Assembly (NCBI GenBank): GCA_004335635.1
Contig: QAXH01006771.1
Coordinates: forward strand, 1 to 64,000
Reading direction: 5' to 3'
DNA from: Chloromonas sp. AAM2
Taxonomy: Eukaryota > Chlorophyta > Chlorophyceae > Chlamydomonadales > Chlamydomonadaceae
Length of the DNA: 64,000 nucleotides
A program made the position numbers and the translations under genes. Below the pieces are notes generated by a model. The model did not search any database. It saw nothing but the letters and a program-made list of their open reading frames with translations, and had not been told where the DNA came from. Shown one piece after another: positions 24,115-37,173 of this stretch; position 1 is the stretch's first letter; each line of letters opens with the position of its first letter.

Positions 24115-27100
24115 ATGGTGACTGCCCAACACCAGCAGCCTGCCACCATGCGTAACTCCATGAGCCTTCGCGCTCGGGGTGGCGTATCTGACCGTGGTCA
24201 TCGTACAGCACGACGCCGCGGCTTCAACTTGGAGCTTAGCTTTGCGCGGCATGGGTCGCATGCCCCACCTGGCAAGCAAATCCAGCTTCCAGCAAGCCCA
24301 GCAGCACAGCTTGCACCATTACCCAGCTCAGCAGGCTGCACACTACAAACTTCAGAGCAGCAGATGCCACCTGTAGCACCATGTGGAGCAGCTGAGCCTT
24401 CTGCTACCAGCCTGCTGCTAAGCATTGCGTCTGTGTCTATTCCTGCATGCGATGGCGGCAGGCGGCATAATAAGCGCCATGTGCACAGGCCGGCTGGCTC
24501 AGGTCGCACCACACAGCTGCGCAGCTTCACGCTGCATGCACTGATCCCTGCCAGGGCACCACCGCCTGCCTCACCAACACCAGCAAATGCAGCAGAGCAG
24601 CCTTCGCAACAACAAGAACCCACAGACATCAAACTGTCAGCGTTCGCCTTTTCCAGCCATCCAGCCACACCAGCGGGCTCCTATGCTCATGCCAAGTCAC
24701 TCCTTCCCGCTGAGCTCACCGGCACTGCTCCCATGTGCGTGATCAGCTCTCCCCTTCGCTCCACAGGCGCAACGCCACCCATGCATGCCACACCAGGCCT
24801 GGGTATCGTGCTAGGTCTGGGTGCCACGCCAGGACCAGGCACCACACCGAGACTGGGCGACATGACCGCTGCACAAGACAGCTCTCCACGTACTGCCAGT
24901 CTGCCCAGGCCAAACAGCTCCATGCAGTGGCTGTGCGCCAGCCCTCTGGAAGGTGTGCCCGAGCGTACATCTCTGGGCAGCGCCATGCAGCCCCATGCGT
25001 CCATGCCCGCACCCACCACATGCATCAAGGCGGGGCACATGGCCACCTACTCGTGGCTTACACCCATTGAGGGCCTGCTGGAGACACGCATCCTAGCCAG
25101 GAGCGGGGCACGCCAACTAACACTACAACCCAGTGCCCAGTCTTCCCCGGCCTTGACTCGTCAACCATCAACTGCCAGCGTCCAACCTGCACCATTCCCT
25201 GCCAGTGCTCGCCGCTCTCCCACTGCTGCTGCAACTCCGATGGAGGGCGTGCCAGAGCGTGCTTACCTCCCTCATCACATGCTGCCAGCTGCAGCACGCA
25301 CACAAGCCCTGCTGTCCAGCCAGGTAGGAGCTGGGGCGGGTGGCAGCGAATGGTCACGCATTGTGGGTGGAGGCACCATCAGACTGGCACATGCTGGGTC
25401 AGGAGGCTCCAGCTCTGTGGCCCTACATCTGGGCACACCAATGATGCTGCAGCTGGACAGCCCGGCAACAGCACAGCTGAGCAGCCCTAGCCTGCCTCAC
25501 CTACCTAGCCCTGCAGCGGCACAGCTGGGCAGTCCTCTGTCGCAGCTGGATAGCCCGGCAGGCTCAGCGGGCGCGGGCTCGCTCGGGCCCAGCACTGGAA
25601 CCACGCAGCCAGCGCCGGCCAGAGTGCTATGTGAGGCACAGGTGCAGACAACAGTGGGCTTGGCGGAGCGGTGCCGGCCGGCGCAGGCAGCCAGATCCTC
25701 CTTCAGCCCGGTGGCTGGCCTGCTGCTCCCCCAATCACTGGGTGGCAATGGAGATGCTGGCATGGGTGACATTGGGGAGCTGGGGCTGTCATCCATCAAC
25801 AGCACGCCTTGTGCCATGCAGCCGCTGGGCGCCATCAGTGCCCCGCCCAGTGCCCTGCCCTCACCCGCCGCTGCACAACCGGGCAGCATCAGTTTAGATG
25901 GTGGCGAGCAGCGGCTGCCTGCAGACGGAGTGGCCGGGCTCCAGGCGTGCACACCAGCAGCAGCACAGCCAGCACACCAGATGGCTGGGCTCTGGCCCGC
26001 AAGTGCGGCACGGAGTAGGCTGGGGCCCGGTGAGTGCTGATGGGGTTACGGGGATGTACCATAAGGTGCTGTGAGGAAAGGATTAGAGTGGACTTGGGCA
26101 TCTTTACAAGCATCCTGAGGTGGGCAGGGAGGAGAAAGTCTGATTGTTACGGCGCAGCAGCCAATGCGATGACATCTTCAGTGTGTCAAACACAACTCTG
26201 TTTATGGCCGTACACATAGCTCATGTTGTTCCGTGAACGTTTGAAAGGTGCAGACCTTGCTTGCTCCCATGTTGGTGTGTGCATCACCTTGCTCCCATGT
26301 TGGTGTGTGCATCACCTTGCTCCCATGTTGGTGTGNNNNNNNNNNNNNNNNNNNNNNNNNNNNNNNNNNNNNNNNNNNNNNNNNNNNNNNNNNNNNNNNN
26401 NNNNNNNNNNNNNNNNNNNNNNNNNNNNNNNNNNNNNNNNNNNNNNNNNNNNNNNNNNNNNNNNNNNNNNNNNNNNNNNNNNNNNNNNNNNNNNNNNNNN
26501 NNNNNNNNNNNNNNNNNNNNNNNNNNNNNNNNNNNNNNNNNNNNNNNNNNNNNNNNNNNNNNNNNNNNNNNNNNNNNNNNNNNNNNNNNNNNNNNNNNNN
26601 NNNNNNNNNNNNNNNNNNNNNNNNNNNNNNNNNNNNNNNNNNNTCACCTTGCTCCCATGTTGGTGTGTGCATCACCTTGCTCCCATGTTGGTGTGTGCAT
26701 CACCTTGCTCCCATGTTGGTGTGTGCATCACCTTGCTCCCATGCTGGTGTGTGCATCACCTTGCTCCCATGTTGGTGTGCATATCACCTTGCTCCCATGT
26801 TGGTGTGTGCATCACCTTGCTCCCATGTTTGGATGGTTGCCCAGGTACTTATGGCGATGATGATGCTGGCGAGCTAGCGGATGGTGGGCACATGGCGCCG
26901 CCTGACCTGCCAGCGCCCGCTGACAACGGTGGCGAGGACTGGAGCGAGGGGGGGGTGGCGTCCGAGGACATGGACGATGAAGACGAGGAAGAGGGGCACG
27001 GGCAGAAAGAGAACTTCAAGCACTGCCGCCATCAAGCCCAAGACTCAAACCTCGGCTCGCTTGGTGGGTTTGTACAAGCCGTGAAATCATGTCAAGCGTA

Positions 27101-28153
27101 TGCTTGCCAGCATGAATCATGCCCTTTGGCACAGCAGTCCTCACGTATGTTACAGTGCCAGCTGCTTGAGACCCACTAACGCTCTGTTTGATGATCTTTA
27201 CTCCAAGCCCTACCCTTGTTGAGTTCAAAAAGCACCCTGTGTAACTTGGCAGCTGCTTGAGACAGGCTGAGCCAATAGGCACCCTGTTTGAAAATTTGCG
27301 CTTCTGTAGGTTCTGCTGAGTTTTAATACTTCCCAGGTCTGTTCTGTGTTTTCATCTGGTTGAGTTTTATTGCTGCTCTGCATGGCGTATCCATGTGACT
27401 AGACCTGTTTCCATGAACACGTGCATTTCCATGCGTTTGCAGGGTCCAAGAGTTTGTCCAACTCCTCCCAGCAAGGGCCAAGCGCAGGCAAGGGTCAGAG
27501 CCAAGGGGCCCAGCAGGAGGAAGGGGCAAGCCTGCAGGGGCAACAGCAGCAGGAGGGGCGAGAGCAGGGCCAGCCTCGGCCAAGCAAGCGTGCGCAGCGG
27601 GGCAATGCAAGAGCAGTGGTTGCCCCAGCGCCGGCGACAAGCGGCAGCAGCCACAAGAGCAGACGCAAGAGTCTGGCAGGTGTGTGACGATGGGGACAAG
27701 TGCTTGTTTGCGGTACAGTACGTGACTGTACCCGTCACTCTGCTGCTTTGTTGCTGTAAACATGCCCGACAGTTTGTTAGCTGAACTGGAACCTGTTAAC
27801 ACTGGCGACAGGAAAGCATTTCGCCGCATGAACTTGCCGTGTGGTGTTCAGGCGCTGGCTTGTTGCTGGATGACGACGGCAAGCGGCGCAGCTCCCGGAA
27901 CCGGATTCGCCCGCTACAGTACTGGCGTAACGAGCACAAGGTCTATGGCAGGGACCATCGCACCTTGCCCACTGTCGTGGCGGTGGAGACGCGCACACCC
28001 AATACAGCGTGGCCAGCCAACTCCACTGGACACGAGGCCAAGAAGAAGATGCGTGCTCGCACACGTGCAGCGCACCGCACGAGCCCGGTGCAGGGCGCCA
28101 GGCCGCCCCGGGAGACGGGTCAAGGGCTTGAGGATTGGGAAGATGACGCGTAA
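24115..28153 (+). CDS. CENPC: Centromere protein C (CENP-C) homologue
   Basis: Four exons, 24115-26029, 26845-27063, 27443-27679 and 27852-28153, give 890 residues. Near the C-terminus the spliced protein reads RRKSLAGAG, then KRRSSRNRIRPLQYWRNE, then VYGRDHRTLPTVV. This is the CENP-C motif that binds the CENP-A nucleosome, in the plant-type arrangement with RRxSLAGAG before it. It acts in the inner kinetochore and links centromeric chromatin to the outer kinetochore. The first exon is low-complexity (Ala, Pro, Ser, Gln) and contains three related motifs, PLEGVPERTSL, PIEGLLETRIL and PMEGVPERAYL, about 40 and 58 residues apart. Exon 2 is acidic (EDMDDEDEEE). No cupin dimerisation domain follows the motif. 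The motif crosses the exon 3/4 junction in correct phase. Intron 1 contains a minisatellite and the assembly gap. Confidence 0.87.
26260..26829. repeat. 28-bp minisatellite interrupted by an assembly gap
   Basis: Tandem units of 28 bp with core TTGCTCCCATGTTGGTGTGT run from 26260 into the gap and from 26644 to 26829, with one or two variant units. 26336-26643 is 308 N. The units on the two sides are out of phase by 4 bp for that size, so the gap length is probably an estimate. It lies inside CENP-C intron 1. Confidence 0.95.
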
Positions 28154-29885
28154 CTGGTGTAAGGGGTACGGGGATTGCAGGGTGCGATGCCAGGTCGACA
28201 TGTACATCTCGGGGATGGGTTGTGAGCATCTCAGGGAACAACGTAAATGGAAAAGCTTGTTGGACGACCGCCTTATGTCTGTGTTTGGGGCTTGGCAGTG
28301 CAGTGGTGTGCACTCTGTATAAAGGACTTTCCTTGGTGGCTTGTGTTCGACGAACTACTCCCACAGCGTTGCTGATGGCGTGTGATGTGGGCCTTGGGCT
28401 CCCAACTCTGTGTGCTCCGCACAAAAAAAGATGTTTGCCAGTTCTGGGACAGTTCCTGAGTCCTGCTCTTGAACCCGTTCTGGGGTGGCCCAATTTCAGA
28501 ATTCAGACAGCAATGCTTCTCATGTGAAGAAGCGTCCTGTCCTCAAAGTCCTGAAGTTGATGCACCCTTGACTGTCTGCTTACAACCCAAGTCATGTCCT
28601 TCTGAAAACAGTTGCTGCACTGCTGGCAGACATAGCTGATCCCCTGGATTGTGCACTTGCGCACTCATGTATGCCATCCGTATAAGGTCTGTTGGTGACA
28701 AAAATGGACAAACATGTCTGAACATGGAGCAGTCCGTTTCGCCAAAGAGCCGTAAAGATCGATCGACGCGTGGATAGCGTAATGGAATTTGGTCGGATAA
28801 AGGGACAGTCACTATACTTGCCTGGACGGTGAGCCAGTCCAAAAGACGGGAGTGGTCAAACCATGCATGTTTGGACACGCAGACTTTCTGCACTCTGGGT
28901 GCATGCGCTAAAGGAGTTGTCGAGGCTTTCTGGCCTTTAAATTCCCTGAGGACGCAAAAGCCGAGGCCAGAGATGACGGTTCACAAGTAGCGTATACCTG
29001 TGTGAGCTTGGACGCAGCAACCCAACCTCGTCTCGTATCATACACAGGTGTTTGCCAGCGCCAGCTCATCATTTGGGAGGTCGCGCCAGCACCAAGTCTG
29101 TCAGCAACTCATATCCTTACTTACATTGTTGAAAAACAACCTGGAGCAACAGCCTTCCTCTTGCCCAGGCCAGGTGGCTTAGCTACAAGTAAAGAGTACA
29201 TTCGCTCTTTGTAATTGTACACAGTTGTTCCACGTAGGATTATCCAGCCAAAACGACTCGAATGTCTGCCACAAACAAGGACACCAGGACAAGGCAGCAG
29301 CCACTGGGCAGGAAAAAACGGGAAAGCCACAAAGGCCCCGGCTCAGATACCTATTGCACTGCCTGACCGGCTTAAAGAACCCTCAAACGACCCAAGCACG
29401 CCTACTTTTGGTGGGCCTTGCACAACACAAAACACAGTTCCCTGCAACCTGGCAAGAAGTACCGAACATGTGCATCCGATATGCATCGCATATGAATGCA
29501 TACGACAGCTCTCGAACAAAAGTAGCATCCGTTGTTGCCCAGCAGCCAGAGTCATCCATGTCCTGTGGCAGCACACCCTGCAGCCAGGCCTAGTCATCTG
29601 GTACAGCCTTGGTTGACAATGCGTGAAACAATGATCGCGGGTGCGCGTGAAAAGGCTTTACAAGCACCACGCGGCACAATCAAGCATGTGCTGAAATGGG
29701 GCGCAGGCAGCTTCCAGACCATGAAATCGCCACCTACTACTGTGGTGCTGCGTCGCCGAAGTACACGAGGTGGCAAATGACACCCCAAGAATGGCATCGA
29801 CATCGAGATACGCAGTCAAGAACGAGTGAAACTCAACTGGTGGCCAGTTTCCATCCTGTGCAAAGCCGACCGTCATCATGCTGCT
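28154..29885. other. Convergent spacer, CENP-C / ADNT1
   Basis: 1.7 kb with no supported exon. A TGTAA, the usual green-algal polyadenylation signal, lies 4 bp after the CENP-C stop at 28158-28162. One copy of the dispersed 20-mer repeat is at 28423. Confidence 0.5.
28423..28453 (+). repeat. Dispersed A-rich/20-mer repeat, copy 5
   Basis: A-run, GAT, then GTTTGCCAGTTCTGGGACAG, an exact consensus match. Confidence 0.75.
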
Positions 29886-32373
29886 CTATTCTGAGATCCT
29901 GAACTCTACCCCAAGGGCCTCCTTGACCTGTTCGTACGTCACAAAGGCAATGGCGATGGAGGGAACCACCTTGACGTAGTTGGGGGCAAGGCCCTGCAGA
30001 CAGGGAAGAAATTCAACTGCTGCTGAAACCAACGAAACTGTGAGTGGGTGTGGAGTGAATTAACACAAACTGCCCATCTAAGCTACTTTTCTGCGCAGGG
30101 TCAATGCCATACGCCATACTGAGAGGTCCACCTGCTTGCCTGCACATCGCATGTCCATGCCCACGCCAGCGCTGGACTTGGACGGACTGCGTTGAGCTTG
30201 ATACATTCCACAGCTGGACATCACTGTATGCCCTCTATCCCCCGCTAGCCTCCTTGACCCATCAACGAGTGCAACGATTTGACAACCTCGGCAATGCAAG
30301 TGCCTACACACAAAGCTGACTGCAACAAACATACTCGAAGCAGGCCGCTCATGCAGCCCAGTTGACATGACCCAAACTTGTTTGCACAAGTCCCAGAATC
30401 CCTCCTCCCACCTTGAACAGGGCCCGGAATCCCTCCTCGCGCACAGTGCGCACGAAGCAGTCCATCATGCCTGTGTACACGATGGCCTGGCCGGCGTTGC
30501 CCGCGTGCAGTGCGCGCGCCCCCGCCCAGCCAGAGACCTGCAGCCGCCGCCGCGCCACGTCAAATGGGTATGCCACGGTCTGACCAGTTGTGCCAGCCGC
30601 CGCCCCACACGCCAGGCGTGCTGCCACGCTCAGCTCCCGCTCATCTCTCAACTCTGCAACCATACAACAGAGACACTTGGTTGCATGACCCCCGCACAGG
30701 ACTGTCCCCGAAAGCAGCGCAGCCGCATAGGTCATTGACCAGCCAATGACAGCGGAAGCCAAGTGGCACAACTGCATGTTGCCACAGCTCACGTATATGC
30801 TCATGTACGCAAGTTGTGTCAGAAAGGAAGCAGGGTGATTCGTGTACATGCATGCAGTGATACAGTGTGTGGCATCAGTCCTGTGCAAGGAACGCCAGGC
30901 TGGGCTTACCATAGTGCTGCAAACACATAGCCTTGAGGGTCTCATATACTGCAAAATTGAGGCCCACATATGGTACAACGCCGATCACACTGGGCAGCCA
31001 GCCCTTGTAGAGTGCACCAAGCCCTTCCTGCAAAGCCAAAGCAGCAACATGGCCAAACATTGCATGATTGAAACCAGCTGGCAAAAACGCCAGACGTGCA
31101 CTGCATCATTGCATCATGTACCCCGCCCTCATGCTTCAAATCAGGCAACTAAGGATCCAAAGGAAACGCACACATTTTGAGCAAACGCGTATTCAATGCA
31201 CCAGTGTGTGTGTGTGTGTGTGTGTGTCAATGCTTGGGAGGAGGCACATGGCTTTGATAAAGTGCATTATGCTCGGCTTACCTCCTTAATAATGAGAGTG
31301 CCTGCATGCCAGATGCCTCGGTACTGTTGTCCAGTACCCTCCTGCACAGTTAACCGTCCTCGGACCATGTCCAATGGATAGGTGGCGGACATGGCTACAA
31401 TGCCTGCGCCTGCTCCTGCCATCAATCGCAGAAAAGGTGTCATTTCACCCTTGCCAGTGGTGATGCGGTAGTAATCCACGATCTCCCTGCAAAACAGGTT
31501 GAATCAGACGTCCTTGGAGGCATGCATGCAAGCGAAAACTGGCAGAAGTGTGCAGCGGTCCCAGACTGAAACGTCGTTGCCCCTACGAACTGAGTGGTAC
31601 CTGCAGGCATCCATGCCATGCATGCGAGCAACGCTGCGGCCAGCATGCAACTCACCTGCTGAGGTGCTCGTAAGTTAAGAATTTCACTGCGCTATTTGGT
31701 ATAATGCGGACGCAATTGGCTCCGTTGCCCTTCATCATGCCGCGTATCCCTTCGTGCTTGGCCATGTGCACGAGACCCTGCGAGATCAGGGCCCTTGGCA
31801 TGGTCAACAGGGTTTTGTGACAAACTGTTACAAAACAAAACGCTACATGAGCATGTCGTGAGCTGGCAAATCTCATCTGGTACGCCATGGTTACTTCCAT
31901 TGCTGCTGACAAGGTGCTGACTCATCTAGCATGTGTCCAGCTAGCCCGAAACCCCATCACCCCTTTGTAGCAGCCGTATCATCTCAACACGGCTATGCCA
32001 GTAATCCCAGCATCTTGTACTCACCTGCCATGTGCTGCGATAAATTTGAGAATTGCCCTGTACTTGCATGAGAATTTTGAGGCGTTCCAGGGGCGCCACC
32101 GCTGTCCGAGACCTGTCGCAAGCAAGGCAGAGCGCTTGATGTATGGTGCACGCCCGGGCTAGGTTCAAACCAAGGTCTGGTCCACGTAGTTGACCTTTGA
32201 TGGAGGTAAGGCAGATCAACCATGACTGAAAGATCGCTGCGGACTTACAAGCCGCCTGCAATTCCTCCGGCGGCCAGAGACTTCGCAATGGAGGACCATG
32301 ACGGCCTGCTGCTAAGGGCTACGCTAAGCGGCGGTGGGGGTTGCTGAATTTGCGCCTCGTCACCTGCCCGCAT
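29886..32373 (-). CDS. ADNT1: Mitochondrial adenine nucleotide carrier, ADNT1 type
   Basis: Seven exons, 32373-32249, 32112-32025, 31777-31656, 31486-31282, 31027-30910, 30653-30412 and 29993-29886, give 335 residues (Arabidopsis ADNT1 is about 350). It has three carrier repeats, each with the P-x-[DE]-x-x-[RK] signature: APLERLKILMQVQ, YPLDMVRGRLTVQ and YPFDVARRRLQVSG. Stretches such as KGNGANCVRIIPNSAVKF, GWLPSVIGVVPYVGLNFAVY and the end VKVVPSIAIAFVTYEQ..GVEFRIS match plant ADNT1 closely. ADNT1 exchanges ATP, ADP and AMP across the inner mitochondrial membrane, with AMP import suggested. The start used is the Met shortly before the first carrier repeat; an upstream in-frame extension exists but looks non-conserved. 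All splice phases agree. Confidence 0.93.
31204..31227. repeat. (GT)n microsatellite
   Basis: Run of about twelve GT units in an ADNT1 intron. Confidence 0.9.
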
Positions 32374-33476
32374 TGAAAGCGGGGAGGCTGAAGCCGTTTG
32401 CGCCAGGTTGAACGTTGTCCTTACAGGCTTGCAGGGTCGGATGAGGGCTATGTGGGTGACGTGCCCTGATACCCTTGGATACGGGCTGCAGCAGCGCTTC
32501 AGGGCAGCGCACGAGCCGTCGGCATTTTCGCTGTGTGCCCTTTGCCTGCTGCGGTGGGTGTCAAACATCCCGTCCAGTCCAGAAAGTTGCCTGGACGTTT
32601 CTTTGCGCCAGAGTGGCGGGTTTTCGCTAGACGCCTCAAATCAGAATGCGCCTGATGCACAACAGCGCGACTCTCCAACACACGTCTGTTAAGTGGACTT
32701 TCACCTTTTGGAGCAATATCTCTGACGGGACACCCTGGCATAGCATTGTCAGCAACTGGGACCCCTGTATCTGCTCACTGAAAACACCTGTCACAACATC
32801 ACATGCTGCTTCAGCACACCTTGAGACCACCGCATCATGTACGCGTGTGCGTTGTTAGACAGTTGTCAGGCTCTCCGTGAGAGGTGTGTTTTCATAGTGT
32901 CAGCTTGCTCTGGGGTGACCACCACAACGGGGGCATGAAAGAGTCTGTTGCTGTTGCTGTGGAGCTGCTGGGTCTGCAAATCATGGTTGAAATTTGGCGT
33001 GTCAGCCTCAGATTGTCCATGACAACGTCAATACCTTAAAAAGTAAGTTTGCAGCTGCGATTGGTACGGAATGCTTTGCCAGGTTGTTCATGTACCCATA
33101 ACATTTGACTGTTTGCAGCCTCAGTCCCATGGAACTCCTCAATTGTTTACAGCATGAAAGCTGGAGCTTGCCCTTGTGTGCAAGTCACATACATTTTGCA
33201 ACATGCACATGCGACGATTGTCAGTTCAAGCCTAACCACCAATGCGGCCTGCATTTCATACCAATCCGCCGTCAGACACAATTACGCGCTTGAGTGGGCG
33301 ATTGAAGCCTGCAGGTGGCAAGGCATATGTGTAGCTGGGTCACGTATGCATACAATGACAATCATGGCATCCAGTCCTACCCCAACCTGGACATTGCTGA
33401 CTCTCTACGAGTAGACCAGCCAATGAACTTGTTGCTTGCTGGAAGTGCTTGGCGACAGTACACATCCACACTCTTT
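32374..33476. other. Spacer ADNT1 / cyclophilin (tandem orientation)
   Basis: 1.1 kb with no supported exon. It should contain the ADNT1 promoter and the cyclophilin 3' UTR. Confidence 0.45.
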
Positions 33477-36400
33477 TCAAAAACCGGGTGAGAGCTGTGA
33501 GCAGGCGGCCGTACCTTTTTCAGCCGTATCCGCTCGCTTGTCGCCTATCGCCTTTGCCACCTGGACACCAGTAAAGTGGCAAGCCTTCCAAACACAGGAT
33601 GTGCCGGAACAGAGCCAGACAGTTGCATGGGCTCGGACAACTCAAACGTGGTGTCAGTGATACCGTATCACCTGACCTATCCATAGGCCACACGCATAGG
33701 AACAAGGGCTGCCTCCACCCACTGATCGGTTGATTGCAGAGTTCAAATGGGAGTAGTATCGCACACGTGAGATTGAGCCTTGGCAAGAACGTCAGTCAGG
33801 TCACCTCAGTACCATATCCCTGCACACTGCTAACCACACGCATGGACTTACTGAGAAGAAGGGCCCGTCATAGTAACTGTCGCGTGGTCTGGCAAAGGGT
33901 AGGCCACCAATCGCCTGCAAACCAGGCGACGGGCGTCTGGTTCGGGGCACACTTGCGTCACAATGTGTCCATGTCACACACAGGCGCCAGCTTCCTTTGC
34001 GGGCTTTGCAACGTACACGGGCTGATGCTTTTGAGATGCATGCGCAATGCCTTGTTCACTTGGTACAGCCAGTGCATGGTTGTTGATGGATGAGGTTGTG
34101 GCGGCCCAGCCTGCAGTATACTGTTGACAATTAGGATCTGTTTGATCTTTATATACGTTCAGGTTCGTATCGTATGTGGGTTAACATTGTCAAACAACTG
34201 CCAGCACGAGCAGGCGTGGGCTCGCTGTAGCGGCGCATGCGTACTGCCACTAAGTGGTCGAGTGCACAAACATTACTGCAGTACATGCGCATCAATGCTC
34301 ACCTCCACGACGTCCATACCCTCGACCACTCGGCCCACAATCAGGTTCGTTGCATCCAGGGACGGCTCGGCTGCGCGGGTGATCATGAAGCCCGTCCCGT
34401 TGGGCGCCTCACCGGCCTGTGTGCAGACGTGACATGCATGACACACACGTCGATTCAAGGAGGCGTGAGGATCCCAGCTGGCAGCTGCCTACACATCCAA
34501 TCCCTGCACGCATCTGGCATGCACACCAAACGTCGGTAAAGATCGGTTCAGGAACATGTGCAGTGAAGCGCTGGGATGACTGGTACTCAAGCAACATGCC
34601 TGTTGTAGGCGATTCACGCAGTCAGGTTCCGCCCTAGCACTGATCCATACCAAAATGCTTCTAGGCACACACAATAGTCACAAGCGCCCAGTTGTGTCCC
34701 TTGTCTGTCTGCACTGCGCTGACACCACCTGCCTGTTGAGTGATAGTGACTAACTTCCCGTTCTTCGCAATGAGCTTCTCCTTGACGGGCCTGCAGCCAG
34801 GTGTTCACACATGACTCATGTAGAATTATACGCTCAGGTGTTGTTAGACATGGGCACAGCATGCAGGAGAGGATGCAAGGAGACCTTTCCAGGTTATGCT
34901 CCGTCCACAGTCGCCGGCCACGTCCTGGGTGTTGGCCCATCGGCTTTTGCAGCGAACACACAGGGCTGCCCTTCACTGCTCACTGTCCGCCCAGGTTGTC
35001 CTGCTCGATTCTCACGCTGCTCATGCTCAGATTACCCAGCATTCACACCCACATGCAATGCACTGGCCACGGGAACATGCGCAGAAAAGACCAACAACAG
35101 ATAAGAAAGGCTTTTTCCATCCGAGTATGGTGTTTTTGTAATTGACCAGGCCACACTTGGCAGGTGATGCAAAGTCGTAGATGGCATGCCGGCACAGGTT
35201 GCCACTAACATTATTGCATTATCAATCCTGCCACTCACCGCAGACATGCTGGGGGTGTCGCCGATCGAGTAATGAAACTTTACAGCCATTGCAAAATCCA
35301 GAATAGCATGCAGGATTCCCTAGAGCACGTTTGGCAGCTGATGCAAAGTCTAGAATAAGAATATAATCACTTCGGTGGCGCCGCTCACCGCTCATCTGCC
35401 TCCGCCACCACCAGCGACAGCAGTCCCGCGCTGTTGTGCGAGCGCGTCTGCACGGCGAGCTCCGCCTCCAGCCCCTCCAGGCTGTCGCCCCCCGCTATGG
35501 GGGACTCCATAGAGGCGGAGTAGGACAGGGCCTTGACGCCCTCACACCGGATGTAGGTGGGCAAGATCCTGAGGGGGACAGGGAAGAAGGCGGCAAGATG
35601 GCGTATGGCAACCAGGGTGCAATGTAGCAAAGGCTATGTTGCCACAATGCACAGCCAATTGTTGAGCGGCATGAAGATGCAACTGGTAGCACAGTGCATG
35701 CAACCGACGAGCATGCGAGCCATTCCCACTGCCGTGTTTGTGCATGCATGTGGTAGCGTACCGGTCAAACCTGGACAACCGGTAGCCCACGCCTTGTTTG
35801 CCCACCTGCACAGCAAAAAAACTTCTTTTGGGGAAGGCATGGCCTGGCTAACGGCGATGCCCTATAGGATAAGCATTGGGACAAGCAAAGCTGGGCATGC
35901 CACCACGCAAGGGCACGCACCACTAAGTCACGAAACCGCGCACCACCAGTGCTTTTGTCGTCAAAGATTTGCACAGCGATGCGACCCAATGGCTTTCCTT
36001 CCAGCTTCACGTCCATGTAGACGACCTGCAGTCATACAGGCAGCCATATCCCTGTTGCAATACTACCAGGGCAGACAAGCAAGCAGGCATCAGCGGGCAT
36101 GCTCATGCACATGCAAATGTTGACATGCCAGCCATTGGAGCGTCATAATGCACCCACTTGACCAGATGCAGTGCTGGCCGTGCTGGCCGCGCTAGCCGTG
36201 CTGGGAGCCTCAGAGCTTGCTGTTGATGGAGAGTCTGAGCTCACTGTGCTGTCAGGCGCTGGGGCAATGTCACCATCTGAGACTGGACTGCTGGTCAACT
36301 CATCATCTGCCCTTGCTGGTAGTGTGCCAGCCCATAGGGTCAAGGTCCCTGCGCCTCCCAACAGTAGCTCCCTGCGCTTGATGATGGGAATGCTGACTGC

Positions 36401-36505
36401 ATGTCCATCCTGAGTGCAGTGGACCATCAGTCTGTTCGGTCTGGCACGGACTAGTGAAGTGCCAGCACAAAGTCTCCTACCGCCTAGACGCATGACGCAA
36501 GGCAT
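33477..36505 (-). CDS. Divergent cyclophilin-type PPIase, Tat-targeted to the thylakoid lumen
   Basis: Eight exons, 36505-36158, 36025-35921, 35805-35762, 35568-35389, 34790-34673, 34416-34303, 33914-33852 and 33560-33477, give 351 residues. After a transit-like N-terminus comes a twin-Arg signal (KRRELLLGGAG, a hydrophobic stretch, ARA cleavage box before DDE). A Ser/Ala/Thr linker follows, then the cyclophilin fold: VYMDVKLEGKPLGRIAVQIF, SRFDRILPTYIR, NGTGFMITRAAEPSLDATN, LIVGRVVEGMDVVE, DGPFFS and VAKAIGDKRAD. Twin-Arg plus AxA indicates Tat import into the lumen. Several isomerase residues differ: the F-H-R of active enzymes is F-D-R, and the Q-G-G-D that follows is absent (RCEGVK). Activity may therefore be weak or lost, as seen in some lumenal immunophilins used in photosystem assembly. 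The nearest named relatives are probably plant CYP26-2/CYP28-like proteins. Confidence 0.85.
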
Positions 36506-37173
36506 AGTGTTGCCCGGCTTGCGGCGCAATCCTTGTAGTGCTCAGGAGCCAGTTGCGATGAGAACTTTGCTAGATCGCCGCAATATCTGAAAATCTCCGA
36601 GGCACGTGATGAACTCACAGGAGTGAGCGTACGGGAACGTGTAACCGGGGTGTGTGAACCTTCAGGAGCAAATCAGCAAACGGCAGAGAACCGACTAGTT
36701 GACCGCTTTCCTTTGACCCCACACAGCTGGAGCATACGGGAACGTTTGCCGGGAAAGTCTGCAGGCGACGGCAATCAATCACACGAGCTGCGCAGGTGTT
36801 CTGAGACCATGTATAGGTGTTGCGCCTAAATGGTTGAGGTATCGTCATTTGTGACCAGTACGAAGGAGAGGGAAGCTGCATTACGAGCGGACTTTCAAAA
36901 TGTAGACACTCGTCCTATCCAGCCGCTCAATGAAATCATAGTGAGTTGCGCTGGTGTGTCCAAAATGGCATCGTACGCAAGCACATGACCATGGCAGCAC
37001 ATGTGGGTGGACGACACACGGGCATGGAGTAGCCTACGAACTGCAATGCTCTCTGGTGTGCATCCATATGTGCAGCATGCTCTGTCTGGGTTATCAACAC
37101 CAAGATTTGGATGCTGCATCACAGGCCAGCCATCTGTTGAATCAACAACCTGACTGTGTTTCCTTGCACATGC
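36506..37173. promoter_or_regulatory. Divergent promoter region, cyclophilin / unrecognised protein
   Basis: About 670 bp between the two proposed start codons. A first exon of the plus-strand gene could lie here, since its proposed start codon overlaps a GCATGCAG acceptor-like sequence. Confidence 0.4.

Noticed and set aside
26202..27179. Long open frames across the N gap
   Set aside because: They exist only because N codons cannot contain stops. The flanks are minisatellite.
36506..36529. Cyclophilin start at 36529
   Set aside because: That codon is TTG on the minus strand. The first in-frame ATG is at 36505.
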